64,000 nt of DNA, from contig WGLL01000006.1 of the NCBI GenBank assembly GCA_016125585.1, positions 1 to 64,000 on the forward strand, given 5' to 3'. The DNA comes from Caulobacter sp. (GTDB taxonomy: Bacteria; Pseudomonadota; Alphaproteobacteria; Caulobacterales; Caulobacteraceae). This document shows, one piece after another, positions 7,735 to 15,540 of this stretch; the first letter of the stretch is position 1; every line of letters begins with the position of its first letter. The notes beneath the pieces were generated by a model. That model had not been told where the DNA came from and searched no databases. It worked only from the letters and a program-made list of their open reading frames with translations. A program made the position numbers and the translations under genes.

Positions 7735-8120
7735 GGCGGGGACAGACTTGCCCAGATGATCAGACCAGAGCCGCCGAGGATCGCGGTGAGGGATCCGGTC
7801 ATGCCGAGAATGCGGCCAAGGTTGTCCGTAGCCTTGGAAGAGACGAAAGCGGCGTGGGCATACCGTCCGAAGACCAGAGCGACGCCAAGGACATGAAGCC
7901 AGACCGTGGGCGCGCCAATCGACTCAGCCATGAACAGCAGAAGCAAGGCGAGCGGGGCGTATTCGGCGAAGTTGGCGTGCACCCTGATCCGCCTTTCGAC
8001 TGCTTCGTCGCCGCCGGTTCCGAATCCCAGGCGTCGTCCGCGGCGAACCAGGATGACCCGAACCGACAGCAGACAGAACAGCGGCGCGAGAGCTGCTGCA
8101 TAGAGGGGAATGACAAGCAT
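7731..8120 (-). CDS. MAPEG-family membrane protein
   Basis: This 129-aa protein has four hydrophobic segments and the MAPEG pattern: RVILVRRGRRLGFGTGGDEA near residue 25, RRIRVHANFAEYAPLALLL (FAEYAPLALL is the hallmark) and GRYAHAAFVSS. MAPEG proteins act on glutathione, eicosanoids or related lipophilic electrophiles; bacterial members are mostly uncharacterised. It is read opposite to the virion genes, between scaffold and capsid, 20 nt after the 4-TM gene with which it forms an operon. This is likely lysogeny-expressed cargo. ATG 8120 starts the conserved part; a longer reading through the neighbour is a shadow. Confidence 0.85.
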   Translation of the reverse strand: MLVIPLYAAALAPLFCLLSVRVILVRRGRRLGFGTGGDEAVERRIRVHANFAEYAPLALLLLFMAESIGAPTVWLHVLGVALVFGRYAHAAFVSSKATDNLGRILGMTGSLTAILGGSGLIIWASLSPP

Positions 8121-8140
8121 GGCGCTATCTCCCACGGGGG

Positions 8141-8527
8141 TCAGCGGGCGGCCCAAGCGGCCCAGATCAGGCCCGGCCACAGGGCGACGATGATGATGAA
8201 GGTGACCGTCACGCCCATCGGGGCGGCGTTCCAGCCGCGCTCCCGCACCAGGGGGCCGATGAAGAGCAGGAGATAGAGGCTCTTGTAGATCACCTGCAGC
8301 AGCATGACGCCGACGAAGGCCCGAGGCTGGGCCAGGCCCAGCAAGGAGCAGAGCAGGATCGCCGCCCAGAGACTGGCGACGAGGATCCGCAACCCGGGAG
8401 AGTCGGCCACCTTGTGCTCGAACGCCTGGACCATGGGTCCATTGGCGCCGGCGAGCATCCAACCGACGACCGGGAGGAGGATCACAATGTTTAGGCCATA
8501 GGCCGCTCGCAGAAGCGCATCGAGCAT
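8141..8527 (-). CDS. Unknown 4-TM membrane protein, partner of MAPEG gene
   Basis: This 128-aa protein has four predicted membrane helices (about residues 8-27, 45-65, 70-95 and 105-125) with short loops such as QPRAFVGVMLLQVIYKSLYL. I recognise no named family. ATG 8527 is preferred over an upstream start because it begins at the first hydrophobic helix and leaves the palindrome at 8544-8556 as promoter DNA. It is first in a two-gene minus-strand operon with MAPEG. The pairing suggests handling of a lipophilic compound or a membrane stress function, which is inference. Confidence 0.7.
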   Translation of the reverse strand: MLDALLRAAYGLNIVILLPVVGWMLAGANGPMVQAFEHKVADSPGLRILVASLWAAILLCSLLGLAQPRAFVGVMLLQVIYKSLYLLLFIGPLVRERGWNAAPMGVTVTFIIIVALWPGLIWAAWAAR

Positions 8528-8543
8528 CACTGGCTCCAGTTTG

Positions 8544-8556
8544 CTTACACTGTAAG
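8544..8556. promoter_or_regulatory. TetR-type palindrome upstream of MAPEG operon
   Basis: CTTACACTGTAAG is a perfect 6-bp inverted repeat around one base, 17 nt upstream of the 4-TM gene start. Its size and TTACA/TGTAA arms resemble operators of TetR-family regulators. No TetR gene is in the prophage part visible, so a host or off-window regulator is implied. It differs from the prophage repressor operator (CTGTA-N7-TACAG), so the cargo appears independently regulated. Confidence 0.55.
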
Positions 8557-8622
8557 TGCAACCTGGAGCGGTCGGGGGTTTCGGCAAGGGGCGCTTGCGA
8601 TTCCCCGCCGCCATTCCGGAGT

Positions 8623-8652
8623 GCTATAATGGACCCCGCTTCGATAAGCCGG
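8623..8652 (+). promoter_or_regulatory. Phage promoter-hairpin element, copy 3
   Basis: TATAAT (8625-8630) is followed after 14 nt by CCGCTTCGATAAG. GCTT/AAGC pairs around CGAT and, past a C-C mismatch, CC pairs with GG. A GATTC (GANTC) site lies at 8599-8603. About 100 nt of leader separate it from the capsid start. The blocks GCGCCCCCA, CGGACCCGCC and GCGGACAAGCCG in this leader recur after copy 4. Confidence 0.7.
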
Positions 8653-8755
8653 AGCGCCCCCAGACATTTCCCCGCCCAAGCGGGACACGGACCCGCCAGC
8701 CCGCGCGGACAAGCCGATCGGTTCACGTTCAAAAACCCATCGGAGAATCCTGTCC

Positions 8756-9628
8756 ATGACGGACCTGTCCGCAAACTATCGTATCGAGTTCGCCAAGACG
8801 GCGAGCCTGCTTCTGCAACAGCGCGGCAGCAAGCTGCGCAACCATGTGATGGTCGGGATGCACAAGGGCGAGGGCGCCTCGCCCGTCGACCAGTATGGCG
8901 TCACCGAGGCCCGCGAACGCACCGGTCGGGCCACGCCCAAGGAGAGCGCCAGCACGCCGGTCAACCGGCGGTGGGCCTATCCGCGCTTCTTCGACTGGAG
9001 CGACATCGTCGACAACATCGACCTGCTGCAGACTGCCTCGGATCCGCAGAATCCGCTGGTCCAGGCCTGCACCGCCAGCCTTGGCCGGCGCATCGATGAC
9101 GAGATTATCCGCGCCTTCTTCGCCGACGCCCGCACCGGCAAGCAGGGCGGCACGACGACGTCCTTCCCGGCCGGCCAGCAGATCGCGGCCGGCGGGGTCG
9201 GCCTGACCTTCGAGAAGCTGCGTGCGGCCAAGAAGATCCTGATGGCCAATGAGGTCGACCTGGCCAACGACCCGATCATCTGCGTGGTCAACAGCGTGCA
9301 GCATGACGCCCTGCTGGGCGAGATCGAGATCACCAGCGCCGACTTCAACGGCGGCGACCGACCGGTTCTGAAGGAGGGGATCATCACCCGCTTCCTCGGC
9401 ATCGAGTTCGTCCACTGCGAGCGCCTGACCCTGTCGGGCGCCAACCGCCGGGTGCCGATCTACGCCAAGAGCGGCATGCATCTGGGCATCTGGTCGGACG
9501 TGGCCACCGACATCGGCCCGCGCCGGGACCTGGAGGGCAACCCGATGGAAGTGACCGGCTCGGTGACCATTGGCGCGACCCGCACCGAGGAGAAGAAGGT
9601 CGTCGAGGTGCTCTGCGCCGAGAGCTGA
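8756..9628 (+). CDS. Major capsid protein
   Basis: This 290-aa protein begins MTDLSANYRIEFAKTASLLL and matches the phage capsid family of BPP-1/T7-like podoviruses. It has an N-terminal arm, an E-loop-like VTEARERTGRATPKES segment, a WAYPRFFDWSDIVDNID stretch and a C-terminal IGATRTEEKKVVEVLCAES end. It should build the HK97-fold icosahedral shell. Its ATG follows CGGAG by about 11 nt. It has its own promoter-hairpin element because the MAPEG cargo interrupts the head operon. Confidence 0.88.
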   Translation: MTDLSANYRIEFAKTASLLLQQRGSKLRNHVMVGMHKGEGASPVDQYGVTEARERTGRATPKESASTPVNRRWAYPRFFDWSDIVDNIDLLQTASDPQNPLVQACTASLGRRIDDEIIRAFFADARTGKQGGTTTSFPAGQQIAAGGVGLTFEKLRAAKKILMANEVDLANDPIICVVNSVQHDALLGEIEITSADFNGGDRPVLKEGIITRFLGIEFVHCERLTLSGANRRVPIYAKSGMHLGIWSDVATDIGPRRDLEGNPMEVTGSVTIGATRTEEKKVVEVLCAES

Positions 9629-9645
9629 TCCAGCACAGCCCGTCC

Positions 9646-9818
9646 TTCTCCCGCTTGGCGGGAGAAACTCACTCGGCGTAGCCGACGGATGAGGGCAGCG
9701 CCGACCTGCGAAGGTTTGTGACAGCGCTGAGTGCGCCAGAAGGCGCGCGTCCTGATCCGCCGGCGCTGCCCTCATCCGACCCCGCGCTGCGGGGTCACCT
9801 TCTCCCGACGAGCGGGAG
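9646..9818. repeat. Chromosomal REP/MITE-like palindromic repeat
   Basis: The interval is a composite inverted repeat. CGGATGAGGGCAGCGCCG (9686-9703) is perfectly complementary to 9761-9778. The outer parts form small hairpins: TTCTCCCGC/GCGGGAGAA (9646-9666), CCCCGC/GCGGGG (9780-9794) and CTCCCG/CGGGAG (9802-9818). Phrases such as CCTTCTCCCGC and CTCATCCGACCCCGC are typical of dispersed intergenic repeats in high-GC proteobacteria. The first hairpin may also terminate capsid transcription. No coding capacity is seen. Confidence 0.65.
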
Positions 9819-9843
9819 GAGGAACAAAATCAGAGGAAAATTC

Positions 9844-10350
9844 ATGGCTATCGCCAACAGCAAATCCACCGCCATTTCCAACCGCGACTCCAGCCCGCGC
9901 GTGCCCAGTCCCGCCCATCTGGTGCGCGGGCCGCTGTTCGAGGCGGTGGGAACGGCCGAGGTCGCTGCGGCCGACGACAACGGCAGCGTCTATCGCATGG
10001 CGCGGCTGCGCAGTTCCGACCGCGTGAGCCAGATCCGGGTCTGGAGCGACGCCATCACCGGCGGCACGGCTTTCGATCTGGGCCTGTATCGGACCGCGGA
10101 CGATGGCGGGGCGGCGGTCGATGACGACCTGTTCGCCTCGGCGCTGGATTTTTCCTCCGCCGTCGGAGGAACCGATGTCACCTACGAGGCGGCGGCCTCG
10201 AACCACGACAAGATCGAAAAACGACTGTGGGAGCTGCTGGGCCTCAGCGCCGACCCGCAGATCGACTACGACCTGGCCTTCACCGCCGACACGGTGGGAT
10301 CGGCCGCAGGGACGGTCAGCCTGCGCGTGCGCTTCACCGGCGGCTACTGA
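9844..10350 (+). CDS. Putative capsid decoration/cement protein
   Basis: This 168-aa product starts MAIANSKSTAISNRDSSPRV. It has a beta-rich body with YRMARLRSSDRVSQIRVWSD, FDLGLYRTADDGG and DVTYEAAASNHD, a pattern common in small phage proteins encoded right after the capsid. These are commonly thought to stabilise or decorate heads. The family assignment rests on position and composition, so function is inferred. The ATG follows a GAGGAGGAAC-rich stretch just after the repeat element. Confidence 0.6.
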   Translation: MAIANSKSTAISNRDSSPRVPSPAHLVRGPLFEAVGTAEVAAADDNGSVYRMARLRSSDRVSQIRVWSDAITGGTAFDLGLYRTADDGGAAVDDDLFASALDFSSAVGGTDVTYEAAASNHDKIEKRLWELLGLSADPQIDYDLAFTADTVGSAAGTVSLRVRFTGGY

Positions 10351-10354
10351 CGCC

Positions 10355-10936
10355 ATGGCCGCGTCGCAGACCGCCATCGGCAACGCGGCCCTCGGCAAAC
10401 TGGGCCAGGGCGCGGTGCTGTCGTTCGACGATCCCGACGATCGGGCGCGCTGGCTGAAGAGCCGGTTCGGCGAGGTTCGGGATCTGTGCCTGCGGGCCAA
10501 TCGCTGGCATTTCGCCATGGCCCGGGCGCGGCTCAGCGTCGAGGCGACGGCGCCGGCCTTTGGCTATCAGCGGCAGTTTCCGCTGCCCTCAGATTGCCTG
10601 AGGCTGGCCGAGGTCGGCGGCGTCGCGTTCGAAGCCGGCGGCGCCGCGGCCTATGCCCTGGAAGGCGGGCGCATCCTGACCGACGCGGCCGCGCCGCTGG
10701 ACATCCGCTATGTGCGGTGCGTCGAGGATGTGGCGGCCTGGGACCCGCTGTTCGCCGAGGCGGTCGCCTGTCGACTGGCCAGCGAGCTGGCCGAGAAGCT
10801 GACCCAGTCGTCGGGCAAGCGGGAAGCGGCGCTGCGCGACTATCAGCTGAGCCTGCGCGAGGCCTTCCGCGTCAACGCCATCGAGGCGGCTCCGGAGACC
10901 ACGGTCGACGGCGGCTGGTTGCTGGCCAGACTTTGA
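10355..10936 (+). CDS. Tail tubular protein A-like adaptor (T7 gp11 family)
   Basis: This 193-aa protein begins MAASQTAIGNAALGKLGQGA and contains LCLRANRWHFAMARARLSVE and YQRQFPLPSDCLRLAEVGGV, hallmarks of the gp11-type adaptor that joins the portal to the tail nozzle. The C-terminal helix (SELAEKLTQSSGKREAALRD) is also typical. In T7-like phages the next gene would be tail tubular protein B of 700-800 aa. It is missing here, so the gene may be a relic of a truncated tail module. Confidence 0.85.
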   Translation: MAASQTAIGNAALGKLGQGAVLSFDDPDDRARWLKSRFGEVRDLCLRANRWHFAMARARLSVEATAPAFGYQRQFPLPSDCLRLAEVGGVAFEAGGAAAYALEGGRILTDAAAPLDIRYVRCVEDVAAWDPLFAEAVACRLASELAEKLTQSSGKREAALRDYQLSLREAFRVNAIEAAPETTVDGGWLLARL

Positions 10937-11031
10937 GGGCCAGGCGATGCCCACTGCTCGATAGCAGCGAAGTTCGATCATGGACTGATATTCCCGCCCC
11001 AGACTGGCGACGCCTCTCGACCTCTCAGCAA

Positions 11032-12039
11032 ATGGCCATAAGGGCCCGGTTGGATCGGAATGCGCCGTTGTCGGAGGAGCGATCGCTGCTTGTCCGCGCA
11101 GGGTGGTCGCCCCCTGCCGAAAACGGCTTGTCACAATTCTATGACGGGGACGACCGCCAGACCATGCTGTCCCCGCAGGACAAGATGGTCAATCTAGCCC
11201 TCTCGAGAATTCTGGCCAACGACGGACTTTTCGTTGAGCCCGACACCGGCCAAGTAATGCGCTTCCGCCCGGGCACACGGCAAAGCCTGCCCGGAACCGA
11301 CCAGAAGGTGGAGGGCGAGGTAGTCACTCGGCTCGAAGCCCAGCAATTTCGTGAAAGGCGACTTGGCGCAGGATCCTACAAGGAGGGCGTCATGTCGAAG
11401 GAAGAGGAACTCTATCGTCAAATGAACTTCGGAAGGGTGGACAATGAACCCAGGCTTGTCATCGACCCGAAGAGACCGGTTCCCGATATCTTTGCGCCGC
11501 GAAACTACAGACTGGAGCCTGGCGATGAAAATCTGCTGGCGAGAATGACATTCGCTGAAGCGGGGGTGGCGTGGGAGGACTATGAGGCTCTGGCCTGGGC
11601 GACGCTTAATAGAGTTGGTGTCGACTTCAGGCACACGTTGTTTGATGTGTTGGTGGAGCCGGGTGCCTATGACATCGTCAAAGAGGGGGGATTGGGCAGG
11701 GACAATGATCTTTGGCTGGCCTCCGCCAATCCCGAAAAAATGTCCGCTGGCAACCGGGCAAACTGGGAAAGAGCCAATCTGGTGGCAAGAGGGGTGCTCA
11801 GCGGGCAGATTCCGGACCCCACCGAAGGCGGGAACTTCTTCTTTGCCTCTCCCAATTTTGATGGCGACAAGAACTCCGTCCCGGGCAGAATGAAGAGTAT
11901 TTACGGCAACCTCACACCGACACCCTACAAGAGCCGGAGCAGAAAGGCGGTCAAACACTACATCTTCAAGGGGGTGCTGCAGCGCGTCCGGCCGGACAAA
12001 CCGGCGCGTCCACGTGCAGAGGTTCTAGGAACACATTGA
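11032..12039 (+). CDS. SleB-type cell wall hydrolase, possible internal virion protein remnant
   Basis: This 335-aa reading frame has a C-terminal Hydrolase_2 (SleB) domain at about residues 165-290. It shows LLARMTFAEAGVAWEDYEAL with the catalytic Glu in FAEA, then ATLNRVGVDFRHTLFDVL and SGQIPDPTEGGNFFFAS. Such domains cut peptidoglycan and in podoviruses are often part of internal virion proteins that open the wall. The frame stays open upstream of ATG 11032 with protein-like residues (SWTDIPAPDWRRLSTSQ), so the gene may be a 5'-truncated piece of a longer one. Base composition is AT-richer than the neighbours, suggesting recent acquisition. Confidence 0.65.
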   Translation: MAIRARLDRNAPLSEERSLLVRAGWSPPAENGLSQFYDGDDRQTMLSPQDKMVNLALSRILANDGLFVEPDTGQVMRFRPGTRQSLPGTDQKVEGEVVTRLEAQQFRERRLGAGSYKEGVMSKEEELYRQMNFGRVDNEPRLVIDPKRPVPDIFAPRNYRLEPGDENLLARMTFAEAGVAWEDYEALAWATLNRVGVDFRHTLFDVLVEPGAYDIVKEGGLGRDNDLWLASANPEKMSAGNRANWERANLVARGVLSGQIPDPTEGGNFFFASPNFDGDKNSVPGRMKSIYGNLTPTPYKSRSRKAVKHYIFKGVLQRVRPDKPARPRAEVLGTH

Positions 12040-12088
12040 CTCTGGGGCGCGACATGTGTTCCCATTTTGTTCATGATCGGAGGGCGCC

Positions 12089-12511
12089 ATGAACAAAGCA
12101 CTGTTGGCGATGCTGTTGGGGATGTTGCTGGCGAGTCCCGCACATGGTGCAAACCAAGTCATTGAGTTGACCTGCCGTGAGAGACTGGTTTGGGGGTATC
12201 ATTGGGGTAACGGAAACTATCAAGATCCCTATCCAAAACCCCATACGGTCCGATACACAATCGATCTCGCGCGCCAAAGGTGGAAGAGTACGCCCAGCTG
12301 GAACAAGGATAATTCTTGGAATCCATTTCAGAGGACTACAGGCAACGAAATCTATTTGATCTCCAACGGTGTCCGACAGCTCATTCTGAGACGTAGTGAC
12401 CTTCAGATCGTCCTCGTCACGACCCAGGAGTGGCAGGATGGAAAAGAGTATTACGGCGTTGCCGTTGAGGAGAGTCGTTGCAGACGTCTACCAACCCAAT
12501 CTAGCCGGTGA
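12089..12511 (+). CDS. Small secreted protein, unknown
   Basis: This 140-aa product has a clear signal peptide (MNKALLAMLLGMLLASPAHG, cleavage near residue 21). The mature basic protein is rich in W and Y (RLVWGYHWGNGNYQDPYPKP) with two or three cysteines. It may be periplasmic or exported; no family is recognised. CGGAGGG lies 7 nt before the ATG. The gene is distinctly AT-richer than the virion genes, as is its upstream neighbour, pointing to a separately acquired block within the prophage. Confidence 0.6.
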   Translation: MNKALLAMLLGMLLASPAHGANQVIELTCRERLVWGYHWGNGNYQDPYPKPHTVRYTIDLARQRWKSTPSWNKDNSWNPFQRTTGNEIYLISNGVRQLILRRSDLQIVLVTTQEWQDGKEYYGVAVEESRCRRLPTQSSR

Positions 12512-12822
12512 ACCTTGCTTCCAGTCTTTCGGCCCCTTTTTGCTTGTCGCGCCTTGCATGGCGGCCTTTAGGCGCGAGCCGCACGTAACTTTGAAACCTC
12601 CGCCGGGCGCCCGGACGATATGACTTGTCGAGCGAGACCGACTGCTACGCCGCAGAGGCCCGCGACACTGTCGTCCGGTCGAATGTGGGTGACGACGCGC
12701 GCGGATGGCTCTTCACGCTACAATATGACGCCTACTCTGCTGACTACTCCGTTCGTAGGCGTATCGATCTGGAAACACGACCTGGCCTGGCGCCGGGGCT
12801 GCCGGCCGAGAAGTAGGGGCTG
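12512..12822. other. Gap without a convincing gene
   Basis: This stretch holds only short frames. The best is an unusual TTG-started frame of 63 codons (12625-12816) with protein-like residues (GWLFTLQYDAYSADYSVRRR), but it has no ribosome binding site or recognised family. No promoter-hairpin copy is present. It may be debris from the recombination that left the tail-fibre fragment immediately downstream. Confidence 0.4.
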
Positions 12823-13012
12823 CGTCACCACCCCTTCTTCGCGCTATGCGAGCTACGCCGGTGACGGCGGCTCCAGGCCCGTCGCGATTCCGTTCCGGTT
12901 TGTCGAGGCGGGAGACATCCGCGCGGCTTTGACGTCCGTTGTTGGAGTCAGCCGTCCCTTGAGCGGACTGACCGTGACCGGGACCGGCGACCCCGAGGGC
13001 GGATCAGCGTCG
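12823..13012 (+). pseudogene. Tail-fibre N-terminus fragment (190-bp duplication)
   Basis: The 190 bp align without gaps to 15697-15886, the 5' end of the tail-fibre gene. By hand I count about 16 mismatches (about 92 percent identity). It keeps an open frame reading TTPSSRYASYAGDGGSRPVA but has no start codon, promoter or downstream fibre body. About ten of the roughly 63 residues differ, suggesting loss of constraint. Together with the intact copy it forms direct repeats around the ankyrin cassette. Confidence 0.8.
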
Positions 13013-13091
13013 CCCAAGCGGCCCGTCCCGCCGGCTGGATCGACTGCGGTCCCGGCGCCGCCCCCGCCACGTCCGGCAATCGATCCTCACC

Positions 13092-13343
13092 TTGGTGACA
13101 TCTCCCGGCAACACGAGGTCGGCAACCGGGGTCCCGGTCATATTCAGAAGTGGGCAGGTGAAGACCCTTCGTATGGCTTTTTGGTTCACCAAGGACACGG
13201 CGCGAGATTTTACGCGCTCTCCGGAGATCGGCTCTTTCGCCGATCTGTTCGCCGACCGCCCAGTGGTCGGTTCCCCGGAGTATGACGCAGCCTGGAAGGC
13301 GGCTACGGCGCGCGACCCGGAAGGATTCCCGCCCCTGAGTTGA
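13092..13343 (+). CDS. Small hypothetical protein, doubtful
   Basis: An 83-codon frame starts at GTG and ends PEYDAAWKAATARDPEGFPP followed by LS, which reads like a natural C-terminus. An internal ATG at 13173 (MAFWFTKDTARDFTRSPEIG) is an alternative start. No family is recognised and there is no clear ribosome binding site. It could be the 3' end of a gene broken when the tail-fibre duplication arose. It lies 76 nt before the ankyrin lipoprotein gene. Confidence 0.35.
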   Translation: MVTSPGNTRSATGVPVIFRSGQVKTLRMAFWFTKDTARDFTRSPEIGSFADLFADRPVVGSPEYDAAWKAATARDPEGFPPLS

Positions 13344-13419
13344 AAGACCTTCAGGGTAGAATCTACCCCCTTGATCGAGACGCGTGTTTTTGCTTTGTTC
13401 TCATCTGGAGGCGTTGGCG

Positions 13420-15477
13420 ATGAGGCGGGCGGTATTGCTCCTGGGGTGGCTCCTTGCATCCTGCGGTCAGGGGGAGCCAGGACCCAAGCCGCAGGCCGGG
13501 CGAGCGACTGTGCTGCCCGTTCAAGCGCGGAATCAGATCCCGGTTGCCACGAACGCCGACCAGAATGGCCCCGCGTCTTCTATGGCCCAGCATGAGCCGA
13601 AGAAAGCGTCCCGGATGCCGGTTCGCTCCGAAGCCGAGATCATCGCCTGGCGTGAAGCGCGGCGACGCGATGTCTACTGCGTTCCCATTTCAATGTTTGA
13701 CGGCGAGGCTGACGGCAACGGCGCGGAACTCGCCGAGTCCATGCGTAGCGGCGACAAGGTGGCCGCCCGGCGGGCGATTTCCGGCCGCGCGGCGACCTTT
13801 CCCGGCCTGACCCCCGCGCAGAAGATGTGGATCGACCGAACCCGACTGTCCGGCCGGCTGAACGATGCGGCGCAATCGGGCAACCTGGGCAGGGTCAAGC
13901 GATTGCTGGCTCAGGGCGCGGATCCCAATATCGCCTTCGAGAACGACTCCAGTCTGAGCGCCGTCGCCATAGCGGCGCGCTGCAATCGCTCCAGGGCGCT
14001 TCGGTTGCTTATCGCGGGGGGCGGCGAGGTCGATCGGCGGGTGCGCTGGACCAACAACGTTCATTATCAGTACGAGAGTCCGCCGCTGTCACTGGCCGTG
14101 GACAGCTATGCCCTGGACTCGGTCGAGGTGCTGCTGGCCGCCGGCGCCGATCCGAATGGCCTGGAGTATTATATGGCGTTCGGTGGCGCTGTCTCGGCGG
14201 GTCCGCCGCTGCTGACGCTGCCGTCCCGAGCCATCTCCAGGGCGCTCCTCAGGGCGGGAGCTGACCCGAATTACGCCGACCCCAATACAGGGCTGACGGC
14301 GTTGATGGCCGCGGCAGGCGAGAACGACCCCGGGCTTGTCCGGCTCCTCCTTCAGTATGGCGCCGATCCCGACATGCGAAATATCGATGGCCGGACGGCT
14401 GCCGGGATCGCTCGTGACGAGGGCGCGCTGGAGGCCTTGGCGGCCCTGCGCAAGCCGACGGCGCGTCTGAGGCCCGACAGGGTCGTGCGGTCTTCAACGC
14501 GCCGCCCGCCGCCCAGGTCGCTCGCTCCTGCGGGCAAGGGGATGAAACCGAGGGAGGAAAAGACAATCGTCTCCGCGGTCCCCGTCGAAGAGTCTGTCTA
14601 TGAAAGGATTCCGCTCTATTCGGAGGCAGCGGCCACCATCTGGCTGGGTCGATGGTGGGAGGATGTCCTCTGTAACGATCCGGACTGGAGGGAACCCGTG
14701 AGGTGGGACCAGGATAGCGGCCTGCTGGCGGAAGCCCTCCGCGGCGGCGATCTGAAGCTGGCGCGCATCGAAGTCGCGGGTCGGGCCGCCACGCCGCCGG
14801 GCCTGAAGCCGGTTCAGCAAAAATGGCTGACGCGGACCCGCCAGTCGGTGAGGCTGGTCCGGGCCTCCGGGCGGGGTGATCTGGCGCTGGTGCGCACCCT
14901 GATTTCACAAGGCGCTGATCCGGCAATGACCGTCGAGGATTCCTCGACGATCGGCGCGCTCGCCCAGGCGGCGCAGTGCAATCACGGTGCGGTCGTCAAG
15001 GTGCTGATCAGGGCCGGGGCCAAGGTCGACCAGAAGTTCACCTGGAGCTGGCAAGGGATGGAAATCCGGGAAAGCACGGCCCTGACCCTCGCTGCCCGAA
15101 GCGGAGCTGTGACGTCGGTCCGGGTCTTGCTGGCTGCAGGGGCCAATCCCAACCTGATGGAGATTGCCCGGGAACCCCACGGCGGCGGTGATCGTCAATC
15201 ACCGCTCATGCCGGCCCGCACCGACGCCATCGTCGAGGCGTTGCTGAACGCCGGGGCGGATGCTGATCTGGCTTCGCCGGTCAGCGGTGATACGCCGCTG
15301 ATGTATGCCGCGAGGATCAATAGCCCGCAGCGCATCGCCATGCTTCTGAAGCACGGCGCCAATCCCGAAACCCGCAACAAGCAGGGTGACACGGCGGCCG
15401 ACCTGGCCAAGGAGATCGGGGCGCGCGAAGCCTATGCGGCGCTGAAGCGCGCCGGCGGGACAGCCTCCGGCAATTGA
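13420..15477 (+). CDS. Ankyrin-repeat lipoprotein with internal duplication
   Basis: This 685-aa protein starts MRRAVLLLGWLLASCGQGEP, a lipoprotein signal with lipobox LLASC, so it is anchored in the envelope. Two homologous halves follow (about residues 65-355 and 395-680). Each has a leading GRAATxPGLxPxQxxWxxRTR motif and then ankyrin repeats (LLAQGADPNIAF, LLAAGADPNGLE, LLQYGADPDMRN; LISQGADPAMTV, LLAAGANPNLME, LLKHGANPETRN). The intragenic duplication is clear by eye. Ankyrin repeats bind proteins; the partner is unknown. ATG 13420 is chosen over an upstream start because it begins the signal and has TGGAGG in front. It is non-structural prophage cargo. Confidence 0.8.
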   Translation: MRRAVLLLGWLLASCGQGEPGPKPQAGRATVLPVQARNQIPVATNADQNGPASSMAQHEPKKASRMPVRSEAEIIAWREARRRDVYCVPISMFDGEADGNGAELAESMRSGDKVAARRAISGRAATFPGLTPAQKMWIDRTRLSGRLNDAAQSGNLGRVKRLLAQGADPNIAFENDSSLSAVAIAARCNRSRALRLLIAGGGEVDRRVRWTNNVHYQYESPPLSLAVDSYALDSVEVLLAAGADPNGLEYYMAFGGAVSAGPPLLTLPSRAISRALLRAGADPNYADPNTGLTALMAAAGENDPGLVRLLLQYGADPDMRNIDGRTAAGIARDEGALEALAALRKPTARLRPDRVVRSSTRRPPPRSLAPAGKGMKPREEKTIVSAVPVEESVYERIPLYSEAAATIWLGRWWEDVLCNDPDWREPVRWDQDSGLLAEALRGGDLKLARIEVAGRAATPPGLKPVQQKWLTRTRQSVRLVRASGRGDLALVRTLISQGADPAMTVEDSSTIGALAQAAQCNHGAVVKVLIRAGAKVDQKFTWSWQGMEIRESTALTLAARSGAVTSVRVLLAAGANPNLMEIAREPHGGGDRQSPLMPARTDAIVEALLNAGADADLASPVSGDTPLMYAARINSPQRIAMLLKHGANPETRNKQGDTAADLAKEIGAREAYAALKRAGGTASGN

Positions 15478-15540
15478 TGATCGCAGCGCGGTCTTATGGC
15501 CGAGATGTTTTGCGCTGATGTCGCCCTGGTCTCCGTTTCT

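Noticed and set aside
10954-10967. CTGCT-CGAT-AGCAG hairpin resembling the promoter-hairpin loop
   Set aside because: It lacks the preceding ATAAT and the CCGCTTCGATA core, so it is not counted as a fifth copy.
12036-12041. TTGACT as a -35 for the small secreted protein
   Set aside because: No -10-like hexamer at proper spacing, and it overlaps the preceding stop codon.
12620-13285. A 221-codon frame covering the tail-fibre fragment
   Set aside because: Only the 190-bp duplicated part reads as protein; the flanking residues look random and no ribosome binding site exists, so it is called a pseudogene fragment.
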